From Chromatiaceae bacterium (lineage in GTDB: Bacteria > Pseudomonadota > Gammaproteobacteria > Chromatiales > Chromatiaceae), in the NCBI GenBank assembly GCA_016714645.1, contig JADKCI010000002.1, forward strand, positions 558,001 through 622,000: a stretch of 64,000 bases of DNA, read 5' to 3'. Positions 15,619-23,962 of this stretch are shown one piece after another (position 1 is the first letter of the stretch; every line of letters begins with the position of its first letter). The position numbers and the translations under genes were made by a program. Under the pieces are notes generated by a model. The model saw only the letters and a program-made list of their open reading frames with translations. It was not told the DNA's origin and did not search any database.

Positions 15619-18176
15619 TGCTGGGCGCCCTATCGAGGCATGTCTTTCTGGGCAGCCTGTGGCGACGGCGCCTGGCCACCAGCCTGTCGCTATTGGCTAT
15701 TGCCCTGGGGGTGGCGCTGGGGTTGGCAGTGCAACTCATCCATGCCGCGGCCCTGGATGAATTCGGGCGCGGTATGCGCTTGATTAGCGGGGAGGCCGAT
15801 CTGCAGGTCGTGGGGCCCCAGAGTGGCTTTGATGATGGCCTTTATCCGCTGTTGGCCCAGCGCCCGGAGGTGTCCGAGGCCAGCCCTCTGCTGGAAATCG
15901 AGGCCCGCTTGCCTGGTCGAACCACCAGCCTGCGCATCCTCGGCATCGACCTCTTTCGCGCCGCTCGCGTCACTCCCTCCTTGCTGCCCCTGGCCGAGGC
16001 CCCGGCGGGGGGAGAGGCAACCTCCGACCGGATCGTACCCACGGCCCGGGGCGATTTCCGGCTGGACGCCCTCAAGCCCGATGCCCTCTTTGCGAGCCCC
16101 GCCGCCGCGACCCAACTCGCCCTGGCCAGCGGGGCCATCCTGAAGGTGCAGATTGGCACCCGCGAGGTGGGACTACGCCTCGCCGGCTCGGTACCCGCCG
16201 CGGGTGTTGGTCAGGTGCTGGCCGTGATGGATATTGCCGCTGCTCAGCAGACCTTTGAGCGGATCGGTCGCCTGAGCCGGATCGATATACGTCTCGCCCC
16301 CGGTACCGATAGGGATCGGGCCCGTCAAACCCTGAGCGCGCTGCTGCCCCCGGGTGTCAGCCTCCGCACCCCGGCCGACGCCCAGTCCGAGATCCAGAGT
16401 CTGTCCCGCGCCTACCGGGTCAATCTAACTATGCTGGCGGCCATCGCCCTCTTGACCGGGGGCTTCCTGGTCTTTTCCGCCCAGTGGCTCGCGGTGGTAC
16501 GACGGCGGCAGGAATTTGCCTTTTTGCGGGCCCTTGGCCTGGATCGTGCCGGACTGCGGCGTGGTCTGCTGGCCGAGGGGGCCCTGCTGGGGCTGGTTGG
16601 CGGACTTATTGGCGTGGTCCTGGCCCATGGGCTGACCGCCCTGGCCTTCCGGTTGATTGGCGGCGATTTGGGGGCCGGTTACTTTCGGGGCCTGGCCCCG
16701 CAACTCCAGTGGGAGCCCGGCCTGATCCTCGCCTATCTGGTCCTGGGGATTGGCGCGGGGCTGGCCGGGGCCTGGCTGCCAGCGCGCGAGGCCGCGCGGC
16801 TGATCCCCGCCCGGGGCCTGCGGGCAGGTGACGAGGCCGAGGCCTACCAGGCACCCCCGCGCTGGGGCCTGACCCTGAGCCTCTTCGCCCTGGCGGCCCT
16901 CTGTTGTCTTCTCCCGCCGCTCGATGGCCTGCCCCTGGGCGGCTATCTGGCGGTGGCCCTGATCCTGGTGGGGGCCGTGATGGCCTTGCCGGGGGTCACC
17001 CCCTGGGCCATGCGTCCCCTGGCGGGGGGCCGGGGGATACTGATGCGACTGGCGCGGGCGCGTCTTGCCGCGGCGCCCGGACAGGCGGTGGTGGCGGGCG
17101 CCGGGGTGGTGGCCAGCGTCGCCCTGGCGGTCTCCATGGCCATCATGGTCAGCTCCTTCCGAGGTTCGCTGGACGACTGGCTGACCCAGATGCTGCCCGC
17201 CGATCTCTATCTGCGCGCGGCCGCCGCGGGTAGTAGCGGCTATCTGGAACCCGCCTGGGTGGACCGAGTGGGCCAACTGCCAGGGGTGACGGCGGTGCGC
17301 CCCGTGCGCTTCGAGAGCCTGCGCAGTGCCGAAGGCGGCGAGGCGATCGCGCTCATCGCCCGTCACGTCACGGATAGCCTGGGCCTGCCGCTGGTGGCCG
17401 GCACCACCGCTCCGGACTTGGGACCCGGCACGAACCCGCCGGCCTGGATCTCGGAGGCGGTGGCTGATCGACGGGGCCTCGGGGTCGCCGATCCCCTTTC
17501 GCTGCCCCTAGGCGAGCAAGTCCAGGTCTTTCGTGTCGCCGGCATCTGGCGGGACTATGCCCGCCAGCAGGGGGCCGTCGTCATCGAACTGGAAACCTTT
17601 CGGAGGCTGACCGGGGATGGGCGCATCAACGATCTCGGGCTCTTTCTGGCCGCCGGGACTGACCCCTCGGGGGTGATGAGCGCGATCCGTGTTCTGCTCG
17701 GCACGGAGGTGAGCGAGATGGTCCTGCCGGGGGAGCTGCGCGCCATGATCCTCGGGGTCTTCGATCGCACCTTCCTGGTAACCTACCTGATGGAGGCGGT
17801 TGCGGTCATGATCGGGCTCTTTGGGATCAGCACCAGCTTTGCCGCTCTGGCCACCAGTCGGCGTAAGGAACTGGGCATCCTGCGCCATCTCGGCCTGAGG
17901 CGGTGCCAGATCGGGACCCTGCTGGCCACCGAGGCGGCCCTGACCGCCGCGGTCGGCGTGGTGATCGGCCTGGTCGCGGGCGCGGCCATCGCCTGGATCC
18001 TGATCGAGGTTATCAATCGTCAGAGTTTCCACTGGAGCATGGATATGCAATGGCCCCTGGGTGTACTGCTGGTCTTCAGTTTCGCCATGATCCTGCTCGC
18101 GGCCCTGGCCGCCCGGCTCTCCGGCCGTCAGGCGATGCGGCAGGATGCGGTCCTGGCGGTTCGGGAGGACTGGTGA
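15615..18176 (+). CDS. FtsX-like ABC permease (duplicated, 10-TM type)
   Basis: An 853-residue membrane protein with two MacB/FtsX-type halves. The first membrane helix is near residues 17-40 (LATSLSLLAIALGVALGLAV), followed by a periplasmic region. Three helices lie around 275-400 (AAIALLTGGFLVFSAQW and onward), then a second periplasmic region and a final three-helix block (LMEAVAVMIGLFGISTSF to the C-terminus). It is partner of the upstream ATPase. Start ATG 15615 overlaps that gene; the stop overlaps the AttH gene. It resembles the permeases of the Att/YbbAP group. Confidence 0.92.
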   Translation: MMLGALSRHVFLGSLWRRRLATSLSLLAIALGVALGLAVQLIHAAALDEFGRGMRLISGEADLQVVGPQSGFDDGLYPLLAQRPEVSEASPLLEIEARLPGRTTSLRILGIDLFRAARVTPSLLPLAEAPAGGEATSDRIVPTARGDFRLDALKPDALFASPAAATQLALASGAILKVQIGTREVGLRLAGSVPAAGVGQVLAVMDIAAAQQTFERIGRLSRIDIRLAPGTDRDRARQTLSALLPPGVSLRTPADAQSEIQSLSRAYRVNLTMLAAIALLTGGFLVFSAQWLAVVRRRQEFAFLRALGLDRAGLRRGLLAEGALLGLVGGLIGVVLAHGLTALAFRLIGGDLGAGYFRGLAPQLQWEPGLILAYLVLGIGAGLAGAWLPAREAARLIPARGLRAGDEAEAYQAPPRWGLTLSLFALAALCCLLPPLDGLPLGGYLAVALILVGAVMALPGVTPWAMRPLAGGRGILMRLARARLAAAPGQAVVAGAGVVASVALAVSMAIMVSSFRGSLDDWLTQMLPADLYLRAAAAGSSGYLEPAWVDRVGQLPGVTAVRPVRFESLRSAEGGEAIALIARHVTDSLGLPLVAGTTAPDLGPGTNPPAWISEAVADRRGLGVADPLSLPLGEQVQVFRVAGIWRDYARQQGAVVIELETFRRLTGDGRINDLGLFLAAGTDPSGVMSAIRVLLGTEVSEMVLPGELRAMILGVFDRTFLVTYLMEAVAVMIGLFGISTSFAALATSRRKELGILRHLGLRRCQIGTLLATEAALTAAVGVVIGLVAGAAIAWILIEVINRQSFHWSMDMQWPLGVLLVFSFAMILLAALAARLSGRQAMRQDAVLAVREDW

Positions 18177-19285
18177 AGAGGCCGGTTCCGCCCGGCGGTC
18201 GTCGCTACCCTGGGTGGGGCTGGCCCCGTCCCGCCCCGCGTCTGGGTATGGCCCTGGGCATTTTTCTGAGCCTGATGCTGATTCCGGCCCTCCAGGCGAG
18301 CGACTTTACCCCGGTGATAGAAGGTCGGCGCCTGGTCTTTCCCGCCGATATCGGCGCCCACCCGGACTACCGGACGGAATGGTGGTATATCACCGGCTGG
18401 CTGACCGATGAGGCTGGCGCCGAGCGGGGTTTTCAGGTGACCTTCTTTCGGGTCGCCACCGGTATCGGCGCGGATAATCCCAGCCGCTTCGCGCCACGTC
18501 AGTTGATTCTGGCCCATGCCGCCATCGCTGACCCGGCCACCGGCCATCTGCTCCATGCCGAGCGGGCCGAGCGCGGCCTGGAGCCCCTCGCTGGCGCGGC
18601 ACCCGAGCGGACCCATGCCTGGATCAAGGATTGGGCGCTGGCCCTGGACGGGGACCGGTATCAGGCGCGGATCGAGACCGAAGCCTTCGCGCTCGACCTC
18701 GAGCTGATCCCCGCCGGTCCCCCTGTCCTCAATGGTCGCGAGGGCTTCAGCCAGAAGACCCCGGATCCCCACCATGCCAGCTTTTATTACAGCCGCCCCC
18801 AAGTCGCCGTCAGGGGCCGGATGCGCCTGAACGCCGAGGAGCGCCCGGTCACCGGACGGGCCTGGCTGGATCATGAATGGTCCAGCGAACTGCTGTCCGA
18901 GGAGGCCCAGGGCTGGGACTGGATCGGCATCAATCTGCATGATGGCGGTTCCCTGATGGCCTTCCAGATGCGCCATGCCGACGGTTCGGTCATCTGGAGC
19001 GCCGGTACTCTGCGCGAGGGGAGCGCCAGCGCACGGCACCTGACGCCCGAGCAGGTCCGGTTTCACCCCCAACGCCGCTGGCAGTCGCCGCGCACGGGTA
19101 AGTCATATCCGGTCGCGTGGGGTCTGGAGATCGATGGACGCTCCTGGGAACTCCTGCCCCTGATGGATGACCAAGAGTTGGATGGCCGCCAGTCCACCGG
19201 GGTCGTTTACTGGGAAGGCGCGGTCCGCCTCATGGCGGCGGACCGGGAAATCGGCCGCGGCTATCTGGAGATGACGGGGTATTGA
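18173..19285 (+). CDS. AttH/CrtC-like lipocalin-fold secreted protein
   Basis: A 370-residue product if started at GTG 18173, which overlaps the permease stop (GTGA). An internal ATG at 18248 gives a clean signal peptide MALGIFLSLMLIPALQA. The body matches the AttH family (two lipocalin-like barrels, related to carotenoid 1,2-hydratase): the signature PDYRTEWWYITGWL near the N-terminus, GFQVTFFRV, and GRAWLDHEWSS with WDWIGINL. In this context it is more likely the periplasmic partner of the ABC/FtsX transporter than a carotenoid enzyme. The real start is uncertain. Confidence 0.85.
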   Translation: MKRPVPPGGRRYPGWGWPRPAPRLGMALGIFLSLMLIPALQASDFTPVIEGRRLVFPADIGAHPDYRTEWWYITGWLTDEAGAERGFQVTFFRVATGIGADNPSRFAPRQLILAHAAIADPATGHLLHAERAERGLEPLAGAAPERTHAWIKDWALALDGDRYQARIETEAFALDLELIPAGPPVLNGREGFSQKTPDPHHASFYYSRPQVAVRGRMRLNAEERPVTGRAWLDHEWSSELLSEEAQGWDWIGINLHDGGSLMAFQMRHADGSVIWSAGTLREGSASARHLTPEQVRFHPQRRWQSPRTGKSYPVAWGLEIDGRSWELLPLMDDQELDGRQSTGVVYWEGAVRLMAADREIGRGYLEMTGY

Positions 19286-19347
19286 CCGCCTTGGCCCCGC
19301 CGGAAATTGGCCTTGATCGCCGGGATAAAGTAGGAGCTTGCGGGGAC

Positions 19348-19689
19348 ATGATTGACTTGAGAGAGATCTTGGCCGCCTGGGACACGCCCGGGCGCGAGGC
19401 CGCCCTGAAGCGGGCCCTGGAGGGCCTGGATGCCGCGGGTCTGCCCTTGCAACAGGCCCTGACGCAGGGGAGTCAGGTGACGGCGGAGCCCTTCCAGGTC
19501 ATGGTCCTGACGACGGCGGAGACGGAGGACGGCCTGGAGGCACGGGTGGGGGTCTTTTTCACCAGCCTCCTAGGCGGCTGTCAGTGTGCGGACGATCCGA
19601 CACCCCTGGAGCCTTTGCCTGAATATGCCCAGATCGAGGTCACCATCCATCGCGAGACTGGGATGGCGCGCCTTAGCCTCCTGGATTGA
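19348..19689 (+). CDS. Conserved-looking hypothetical protein, 113 aa
   Basis: Not recognised. A small acidic soluble protein beginning MIDLREILAAWDTPG, with an N-terminal helical part (residues 1-45) and a C-terminal strand-rich part including FFTSLLGGCQCADDPTP, whose CQC pair might bind a metal. ATG 19348 is chosen because a GGGGA lies a few bases upstream and the earlier ATG at 19282 gives an unlikely extension. It lies 62 bp after the AttH gene and could share its transcript. Confidence 0.65.
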   Translation: MIDLREILAAWDTPGREAALKRALEGLDAAGLPLQQALTQGSQVTAEPFQVMVLTTAETEDGLEARVGVFFTSLLGGCQCADDPTPLEPLPEYAQIEVTIHRETGMARLSLLD

Positions 19690-19707
19690 TCCGGTTAAAT
19701 TTTGGAT

Positions 19708-20034
19708 TTAGGAGGATGCCAGGGCCTTCAGTGCCCGCTTGCGGAAGACGCCCATCTCCTTGGCGGCCTGGATGTCGCCTCTAGCCTCGGCAACGGCGAT
19801 GCCTTGATTCAGGACGGCAATCGCCTTCGCGGGGCGGCCGCTGGCCTGGAGGGCCTTGCCGTGAAGCTTCCAGGCGGCGGAGTAACGCGGGTCGAGTCGG
19901 GTCGCCGTGGCCAGGTGCTCGATGGCCCTTTCCAGATCCCCAAGCTTGAGATATTCATTGCCGAGGCTGTACCGCAGCAGGGCGTTATCCGGTCCCTTGG
20001 CAAGCAGGGCCTCCAGGTTGGTGACAGTGGTCAT
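19708..20034 (-). CDS. Small TPR protein
   Basis: A 108-residue protein built of about three tetratricopeptide repeats: NALLRYSLGNEYLKLGDLERA, AWKLHGKALQASGRPAKA and a final helix pair. It is probably a protein-binding adaptor; no enzymatic domain is present. ATG 20034 is preferred because it starts the repeat region cleanly, although the open frame extends upstream. It is convergent with the 113-aa gene, separated by 18 bp. Confidence 0.78.
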   Translation of the reverse strand: MTTVTNLEALLAKGPDNALLRYSLGNEYLKLGDLERAIEHLATATRLDPRYSAAWKLHGKALQASGRPAKAIAVLNQGIAVAEARGDIQAAKEMGVFRKRALKALASS

Positions 20035-20058
20035 GGGCGTCTCCCGAAGGGATGAAAT

Positions 20059-20727
20059 ATGAATCGCAAGAGGTGGGTTGTGGCGATCCGGCGCACAAGA
20101 GGGCTGGCTAAATTTCGGGGGCGGGCAGGGTGCCCAGGGCGAGACCGGGGTGTGCCGGGCGCCGTGCCCTGGCGGACGCTGGTCTGCCATCCCGCCTCCC
20201 CGGCGCCGGGGACTTGGCGCTTGCGCGTCAAATTGATCTGGGCCGGGGATGGCGCCCTCCGGCTCGATTACCAGCTTCGGGCGCCGCGAGGGGCCCTGGC
20301 CATGCCGCCCCGGACCAATCCGGGCCGCCAGGATGGGCTCTGGCGGCATAGCTGCTGCGAGGCCTTCATCGGCCTGGCGGGGGAGACGGCTTACCGTGAG
20401 TTCAATTTTTCTCCTTCGGGGGCCTGGGCGCTTTATGACTTTGCCGATGAGCGGGTGCCTGTGCCTCAACCCCAAGTCGAGGGTGAGGGGGGCGCTCCCG
20501 GCGTCCGGTGCGAACGTCGCCGCCACGCCTGGTGCCTACGCGCCCGTATTCCCGTGGATCTGCTGCCCAGGCGACCGCCTGGCGCGGCTCTGCTCCTGGG
20601 GCTGGCGACCGTGGTCGAGGATAGGCGGGGCGGTCTCACCTACTGGGCACTGGCCCATCCTTGCCCCCAGCCGGATTTCCATCACCCGGGGGGGCGGGTG
20701 GTGACCTGGTCAGGGCCTGGTCAATAG
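20059..20727 (+). CDS. DOMON-like domain protein
   Basis: A 222-residue protein resembling the DOMON-like (type 9 carbohydrate-binding related) family: LVCHPASPAPGTWRLRVKLIWAG, WRHSCCEAFIG and REFNFSPSGAWALYDF, followed by DFHHPGG near the end. These small proteins are common in proteobacteria, but their ligand is unknown. The first 35 or so residues are basic and of low quality, so the true start may lie further in. It is divergent from the TPR gene with 24 bp between the starts. Confidence 0.7.
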   Translation: MNRKRWVVAIRRTRGLAKFRGRAGCPGRDRGVPGAVPWRTLVCHPASPAPGTWRLRVKLIWAGDGALRLDYQLRAPRGALAMPPRTNPGRQDGLWRHSCCEAFIGLAGETAYREFNFSPSGAWALYDFADERVPVPQPQVEGEGGAPGVRCERRRHAWCLRARIPVDLLPRRPPGAALLLGLATVVEDRRGGLTYWALAHPCPQPDFHHPGGRVVTWSGPGQ

Positions 20728-20829
20728 CGCCGGGCTGGAACAGAGTGGGAGCTTGCCCCGGTCCGGGTGGCTTTGGATTCAGCCTCGCCGCCACCAGATT
20801 GGCGCCATTCAACTTCGGGGGAGCCGAAC

Positions 20830-21186
20830 ATGCAGGACAAACCCATCATCCGTACCGCCATTCCCAAACGCCGCTACCAGATCGGCGATCATGCCGCCAG
20901 TCTGCTGGGAGAGATCGAGAGTGGGGATGCCCGGGCCTTTCGTTACATCCTCGCCTTCGTCGCCCTGGGCAAGGCGGAGCCGTCCCTCTATGTCTTGTCC
21001 GAGCTGAGTCCCCCGCGCGAGGCGGACCTGGGCCGTTATCGCCTGCGCCTCGTCAACGAGACCCTGTCCGAGGTCATGGATAGCGATGATCGCTGGGGCG
21101 ATCTGGAGACCTTCGCCGAGCAGGCCCTCAAGCTCGGCATTCAAGCCTTGGGCCTGCAACGGGAGGCGGTGATTCGTCTCCTGTAG
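20830..21186 (+). CDS. Hypothetical protein, 118 aa
   Basis: Not recognised. A soluble, mostly helical protein starting MQDKPIIRTAIPKRRYQIGD, with segments ARAFRYILAFVALG and DDRWGDLETFAEQALKLG. A purine-rich GGGGGAG precedes ATG 20830, which decides the start. It stands alone, convergent with the EVE-domain gene. Confidence 0.65.
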   Translation: MQDKPIIRTAIPKRRYQIGDHAASLLGEIESGDARAFRYILAFVALGKAEPSLYVLSELSPPREADLGRYRLRLVNETLSEVMDSDDRWGDLETFAEQALKLGIQALGLQREAVIRLL

Positions 21187-21300
21187 CCGGACCAGTATCC
21201 AGTGCCCCGGTGAACGCCGCCTCGCTGGGCTCGCCAGCCAGGAAGGGGCTCCCATCCTGGGATAAGCGGGGCTGTTCGCGATTCTGGACGTCCCAGGCGG

Positions 21301-21765
21301 CTATTCCAGGGATAGGATGAAATCCCACTGTTCCGGGGTCACCGGCATGACGGAGAGTCGGTTGCCCTGGCGCACCAGGGGCATGCCCGCCAGGGGGCCA
21401 TCGGCATGGGCCTTGAGTTCGGCCAGGGTGATGTTGCGCCGCAGATGGCGCACATAGCGCACCTCTACCATGACCCAGCGCGGCTTGTCTGGGTCGCTCT
21501 TGGGGTCGAAATACTTGGCCTCGGGATCGAAGGCGGTGTGGTCGGGGTAGGCCTCCCGCGCCACCTCCATGAGGCCGACGATGCCGGGCTCTGCGCAGTT
21601 GGAGTGGTAAAAGAAGACCGGGTCGCCCACCTTCATCTCGTCACGCATCATGTTGCGCGCCTGATAGTTGCGCACCCCGTCCCAGGGTTCGGTCTGGCCC
21701 GGAGCGGCGACCAGGTGGTCGATGCCGAAGACATGGGGCTCTGATTTCATCAGCCAGTAGGCCAT
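21301..21765 (-). CDS. EVE-domain protein
   Basis: A 154-residue single-domain EVE protein of the thymocyte nuclear protein 1 type. EVE domains belong to the PUA-like fold and bind modified bases in DNA or RNA. Diagnostic segments are YWLMKSEPHVFGIDHL, WDGVRNYQARNMMRDEMKVGD, FFYHSNCAEPGIVG and the C-terminal MPVTPEQWDFIL. Length is normal. The gene sits 36 bp after the rsgA stop and may be co-transcribed with rsgA and the cytochrome gene. Confidence 0.92.
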   Translation of the reverse strand: MAYWLMKSEPHVFGIDHLVAAPGQTEPWDGVRNYQARNMMRDEMKVGDPVFFYHSNCAEPGIVGLMEVAREAYPDHTAFDPEAKYFDPKSDPDKPRWVMVEVRYVRHLRRNITLAELKAHADGPLAGMPLVRQGNRLSVMPVTPEQWDFILSLE

Positions 21766-21801
21766 GATTAGTTCTCTCAGTTAAACATGGGGTTCGTGGT
21801 A

Positions 21802-22818
21802 TTAGCGCCACGCGCTGGATCGCTCCAGGGTGGCGCTCATGTGCAGGAAGTTCGCCAGCCGCTCCGGATTGAGCTCCCCTCCCGCCACGGCACCCTTGAG
21901 GGCGCAGCCGGGCTCCCGGTCGTGGTTGCAGTTCGCGAAGCGACAATGCCCGATGAGGGGGGCAATGTCCCGGAAGCCATGCTCCAGATCGGCCTGATCG
22001 TCCAGGGTCAGCCGGAAGCTGCGTACCCCGGGGGAGTCGATGAGATGGCCCCCACCCGGCAGGTGGTAACAGGTGGTAGTGGAGGTGGTGTGCCGGCCCA
22101 GTCCGGTGGCCAGGGACAGGCGTCCGATCTGGATGTCGAGATCCGGCAGCAGGGCCTTGACCAGGGACGACTTGCCCACCCCCGATTGGCCCACCAGGAT
22201 GTTGGTCTCCCCCGCCAGTTGGGCCGCCAGGGGTCTCAGGTCCGGGTCGTCGAGCAGGCTTAACCAGACCAGGGGGTAGCGGATCCGCTCGTAAGGGGCC
22301 AGCAGGCTGGCCATGGTGGTCCGGCCCTGGGCATCCAGCAGGTCGGTTTTGTTGCAGGCGATCAGGGCCTTGACGCCCAGGCGTTCGGCGGCGGCCAGGT
22401 ATTGGTCGAGCAGGTAGGTGCTGGGCTCGGGCCGGGGGGCGAGGATGGCCACCAGTTGGGTCAGGTTGGCCGCCAGGGCTTTGTCGCGGCCGCTGTAATC
22501 CGGACGGGCCAGGACCGTCGTACGCGCCTGAATGGCGGTGACCACGCCGCGATCCGGGCCACTGGCCTGCCAAACCACCCGGTCGCCGCAGACGGGATGG
22601 CCCATGTTCTGACGCGCCAGACAATGCCAGACCTGGCCCGCCTCGTCCTCCACGGCCAGGTCGGCCCCATGACGCACCACCACAAGGCCGTGGCGAGGCT
22701 GGTCGATCTCGCAGGTCGCCAGGACCTGTTCGGCGCGCTCGTCCAGCCGTTGGCGCCGCTGGTCCTGAAGGTTGAGGATGCGCGCCTTCTGGCGATCCGA
22801 GAGCCGGCGGCCCGGCAT
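21802..22818 (-). CDS. rsgA: RsgA, ribosome small-subunit GTPase
   Basis: A 338-residue circularly permuted GTPase for 30S maturation. An N-terminal OB-fold (GHPVCGDRVVW) precedes the G motifs in permuted order: NKTDLL (G4), GQSGVGKSSL (G1) and IDSPGVRSF (G3). The C-terminal zinc-binding segment is CRFANCNHDREPGC. ATG 22818 overlaps the stop of the upstream cytochrome gene. Length and domain order are typical. Confidence 0.95.
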   Translation of the reverse strand: MPGRRLSDRQKARILNLQDQRRQRLDERAEQVLATCEIDQPRHGLVVVRHGADLAVEDEAGQVWHCLARQNMGHPVCGDRVVWQASGPDRGVVTAIQARTTVLARPDYSGRDKALAANLTQLVAILAPRPEPSTYLLDQYLAAAERLGVKALIACNKTDLLDAQGRTTMASLLAPYERIRYPLVWLSLLDDPDLRPLAAQLAGETNILVGQSGVGKSSLVKALLPDLDIQIGRLSLATGLGRHTTSTTTCYHLPGGGHLIDSPGVRSFRLTLDDQADLEHGFRDIAPLIGHCRFANCNHDREPGCALKGAVAGGELNPERLANFLHMSATLERSSAWR

Positions 22819-23096
22819 CAGGGTTTGAATTTGTAGTAGTGCGTGTTCAGGTAGGCCGCCATGTCGGTGATCTCTTCGTCGAACCATTTGAGCCCCAGGG
22901 ACTGCTCGCAGCGCCGGACTTGCGACTCCAGACTGGCCAGGGAGGTCACCTTGCGATCGGTGCGCGTATAGACCTCGGCGCCATGGCAGGAGGTGCAGTT
23001 GAATTGGTAGAGGTCGGTGACGTCCTTGTCCTCGCCGGCCAGGACCGGGAGGGCGGTGGCGAGGCCGAGTGACAGTAAAATCAGGCGTGGGTGCAT
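22818..23096 (-). CDS. Small periplasmic c-type cytochrome
   Basis: A 92-residue protein with a Sec signal peptide (MHPRLILLSLGLATALPVLA) and one heme-binding CTSCH motif at residues 34-38. The C-terminal helix contains WFDEEITDMAAYLNTHYYKF, in which a Met supplies a possible second axial ligand. An extra Cys lies at about residue 63. It is a class I-like monoheme cytochrome, probably an electron shuttle; its partners are unknown. It is coupled to rsgA by a 1-bp overlap. Confidence 0.88.
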   Translation of the reverse strand: MHPRLILLSLGLATALPVLAGEDKDVTDLYQFNCTSCHGAEVYTRTDRKVTSLASLESQVRRCEQSLGLKWFDEEITDMAAYLNTHYYKFKP

Positions 23097-23210
23097 GGGT
23101 GGGTCTCCGGGAAAGGGATGTCGTTGGGATTCTATGCCATTTTGTCGGGGTGCCGATATCGGGAATGGCTGCCGGTAGCATGTGGCCAGGGGCGGGACGG
23201 CAAGGTTGAG

Positions 23211-23385
23211 GTTATACCCGAGACACCCGGTTTTTCGGTTTCCCGGGCCGGGTGGTGTCTGGCGGGGGGCGCCGTGATTACCTCCCTGTAGGCTTGACGA
23301 CACAGCATCCCTGCTGTCGACACCCCCGCCAGCCCCCACCCGGCCCTCCCGCGATATGCCGCGAGTGGCCTCGCTGGGTATAAAC
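23211..23385 (-). repeat. Inverted-repeat element, copy B
   Basis: Second copy of the element at 8694-8854, in the opposite orientation. The ends read GTTATACCC and GGGTATAAAC, a near-perfect terminal inverted repeat. Inside are GGCCGGGTGGTGTCTGGCGG and, on the far side, its imperfect complement, plus a central hairpin ACAGCATCCCTGCTGT next to GTCGAC. No coding capacity. The right end places TATAAAC about 32 bp before the orn start. Confidence 0.75.
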
Positions 23386-23416
23386 TGAGGCCTTTCTCAG
23401 CGCGATACAAGACAGC

Positions 23417-23962
23417 ATGAAACCCGACGACAACCATTTGGTTTGGCTGGACCTGGAAATGACGGGTCTGGAACCAGCACAGGATCGGATCCTCGAGATC
23501 GCTACCCTCGTTACCGACACCCACCTGGAGGTCCTGGCGGAGGGGCCGGTCATTGCCATCCATCAGCCCGAGGTGGTGCTGGCGGCCATGGACGATTGGA
23601 ACCGGGAACACCATGGGGCCTCTGGCCTGTTGCAGCGGGTTCGGGCCAGCGATCGGGACGAGGCAGGGGCGGAACTCGAAACCCTGGCGTTTCTCGCGGC
23701 ATGGGTGCCGGCGGGCAAGTCGCCCCTCTGCGGCAACAGCATCTGCCAGGACCGGCGTTTTCTTGCCGGGTCCATGCCCCAGCTGGAGGCCTGGTTCCAT
23801 TACCGCAATCTGGACGTGAGCAGCCTCAAGATCCTGGCGCAGCGCTGGGCGCCGGCGGTGGCGGACGCCTTCAAAAAGCAATCGGCCCACCGCGCCATGG
23901 ACGATATTCGCGAATCCATCGCCGAACTCCGGCACTATCGGGAGCACCTGCTGCGGCTCTGA
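23417..23962 (+). CDS. orn: Oligoribonuclease
   Basis: A 181-residue DEDDh 3'-5' exonuclease that degrades di- and short oligoribonucleotides, including pGpG from c-di-GMP turnover. The metal-binding residues are visible in VWLDLEMTGLEP (Asp, Glu), GNSICQDRRFL (Asp) and HRAMDDIRES (His, Asp). Length matches the family. The 3' end overlaps the queG 3' end by 28 bp (convergent). Confidence 0.96.
   Translation: MKPDDNHLVWLDLEMTGLEPAQDRILEIATLVTDTHLEVLAEGPVIAIHQPEVVLAAMDDWNREHHGASGLLQRVRASDRDEAGAELETLAFLAAWVPAGKSPLCGNSICQDRRFLAGSMPQLEAWFHYRNLDVSSLKILAQRWAPAVADAFKKQSAHRAMDDIRESIAELRHYREHLLRL

Noticed and set aside
18173..19285. Carotenoid 1,2-hydratase CrtC
   Set aside because: Same lipocalin-like superfamily, but the signal peptide and overlap with an FtsX-type ABC transporter fit AttH better.
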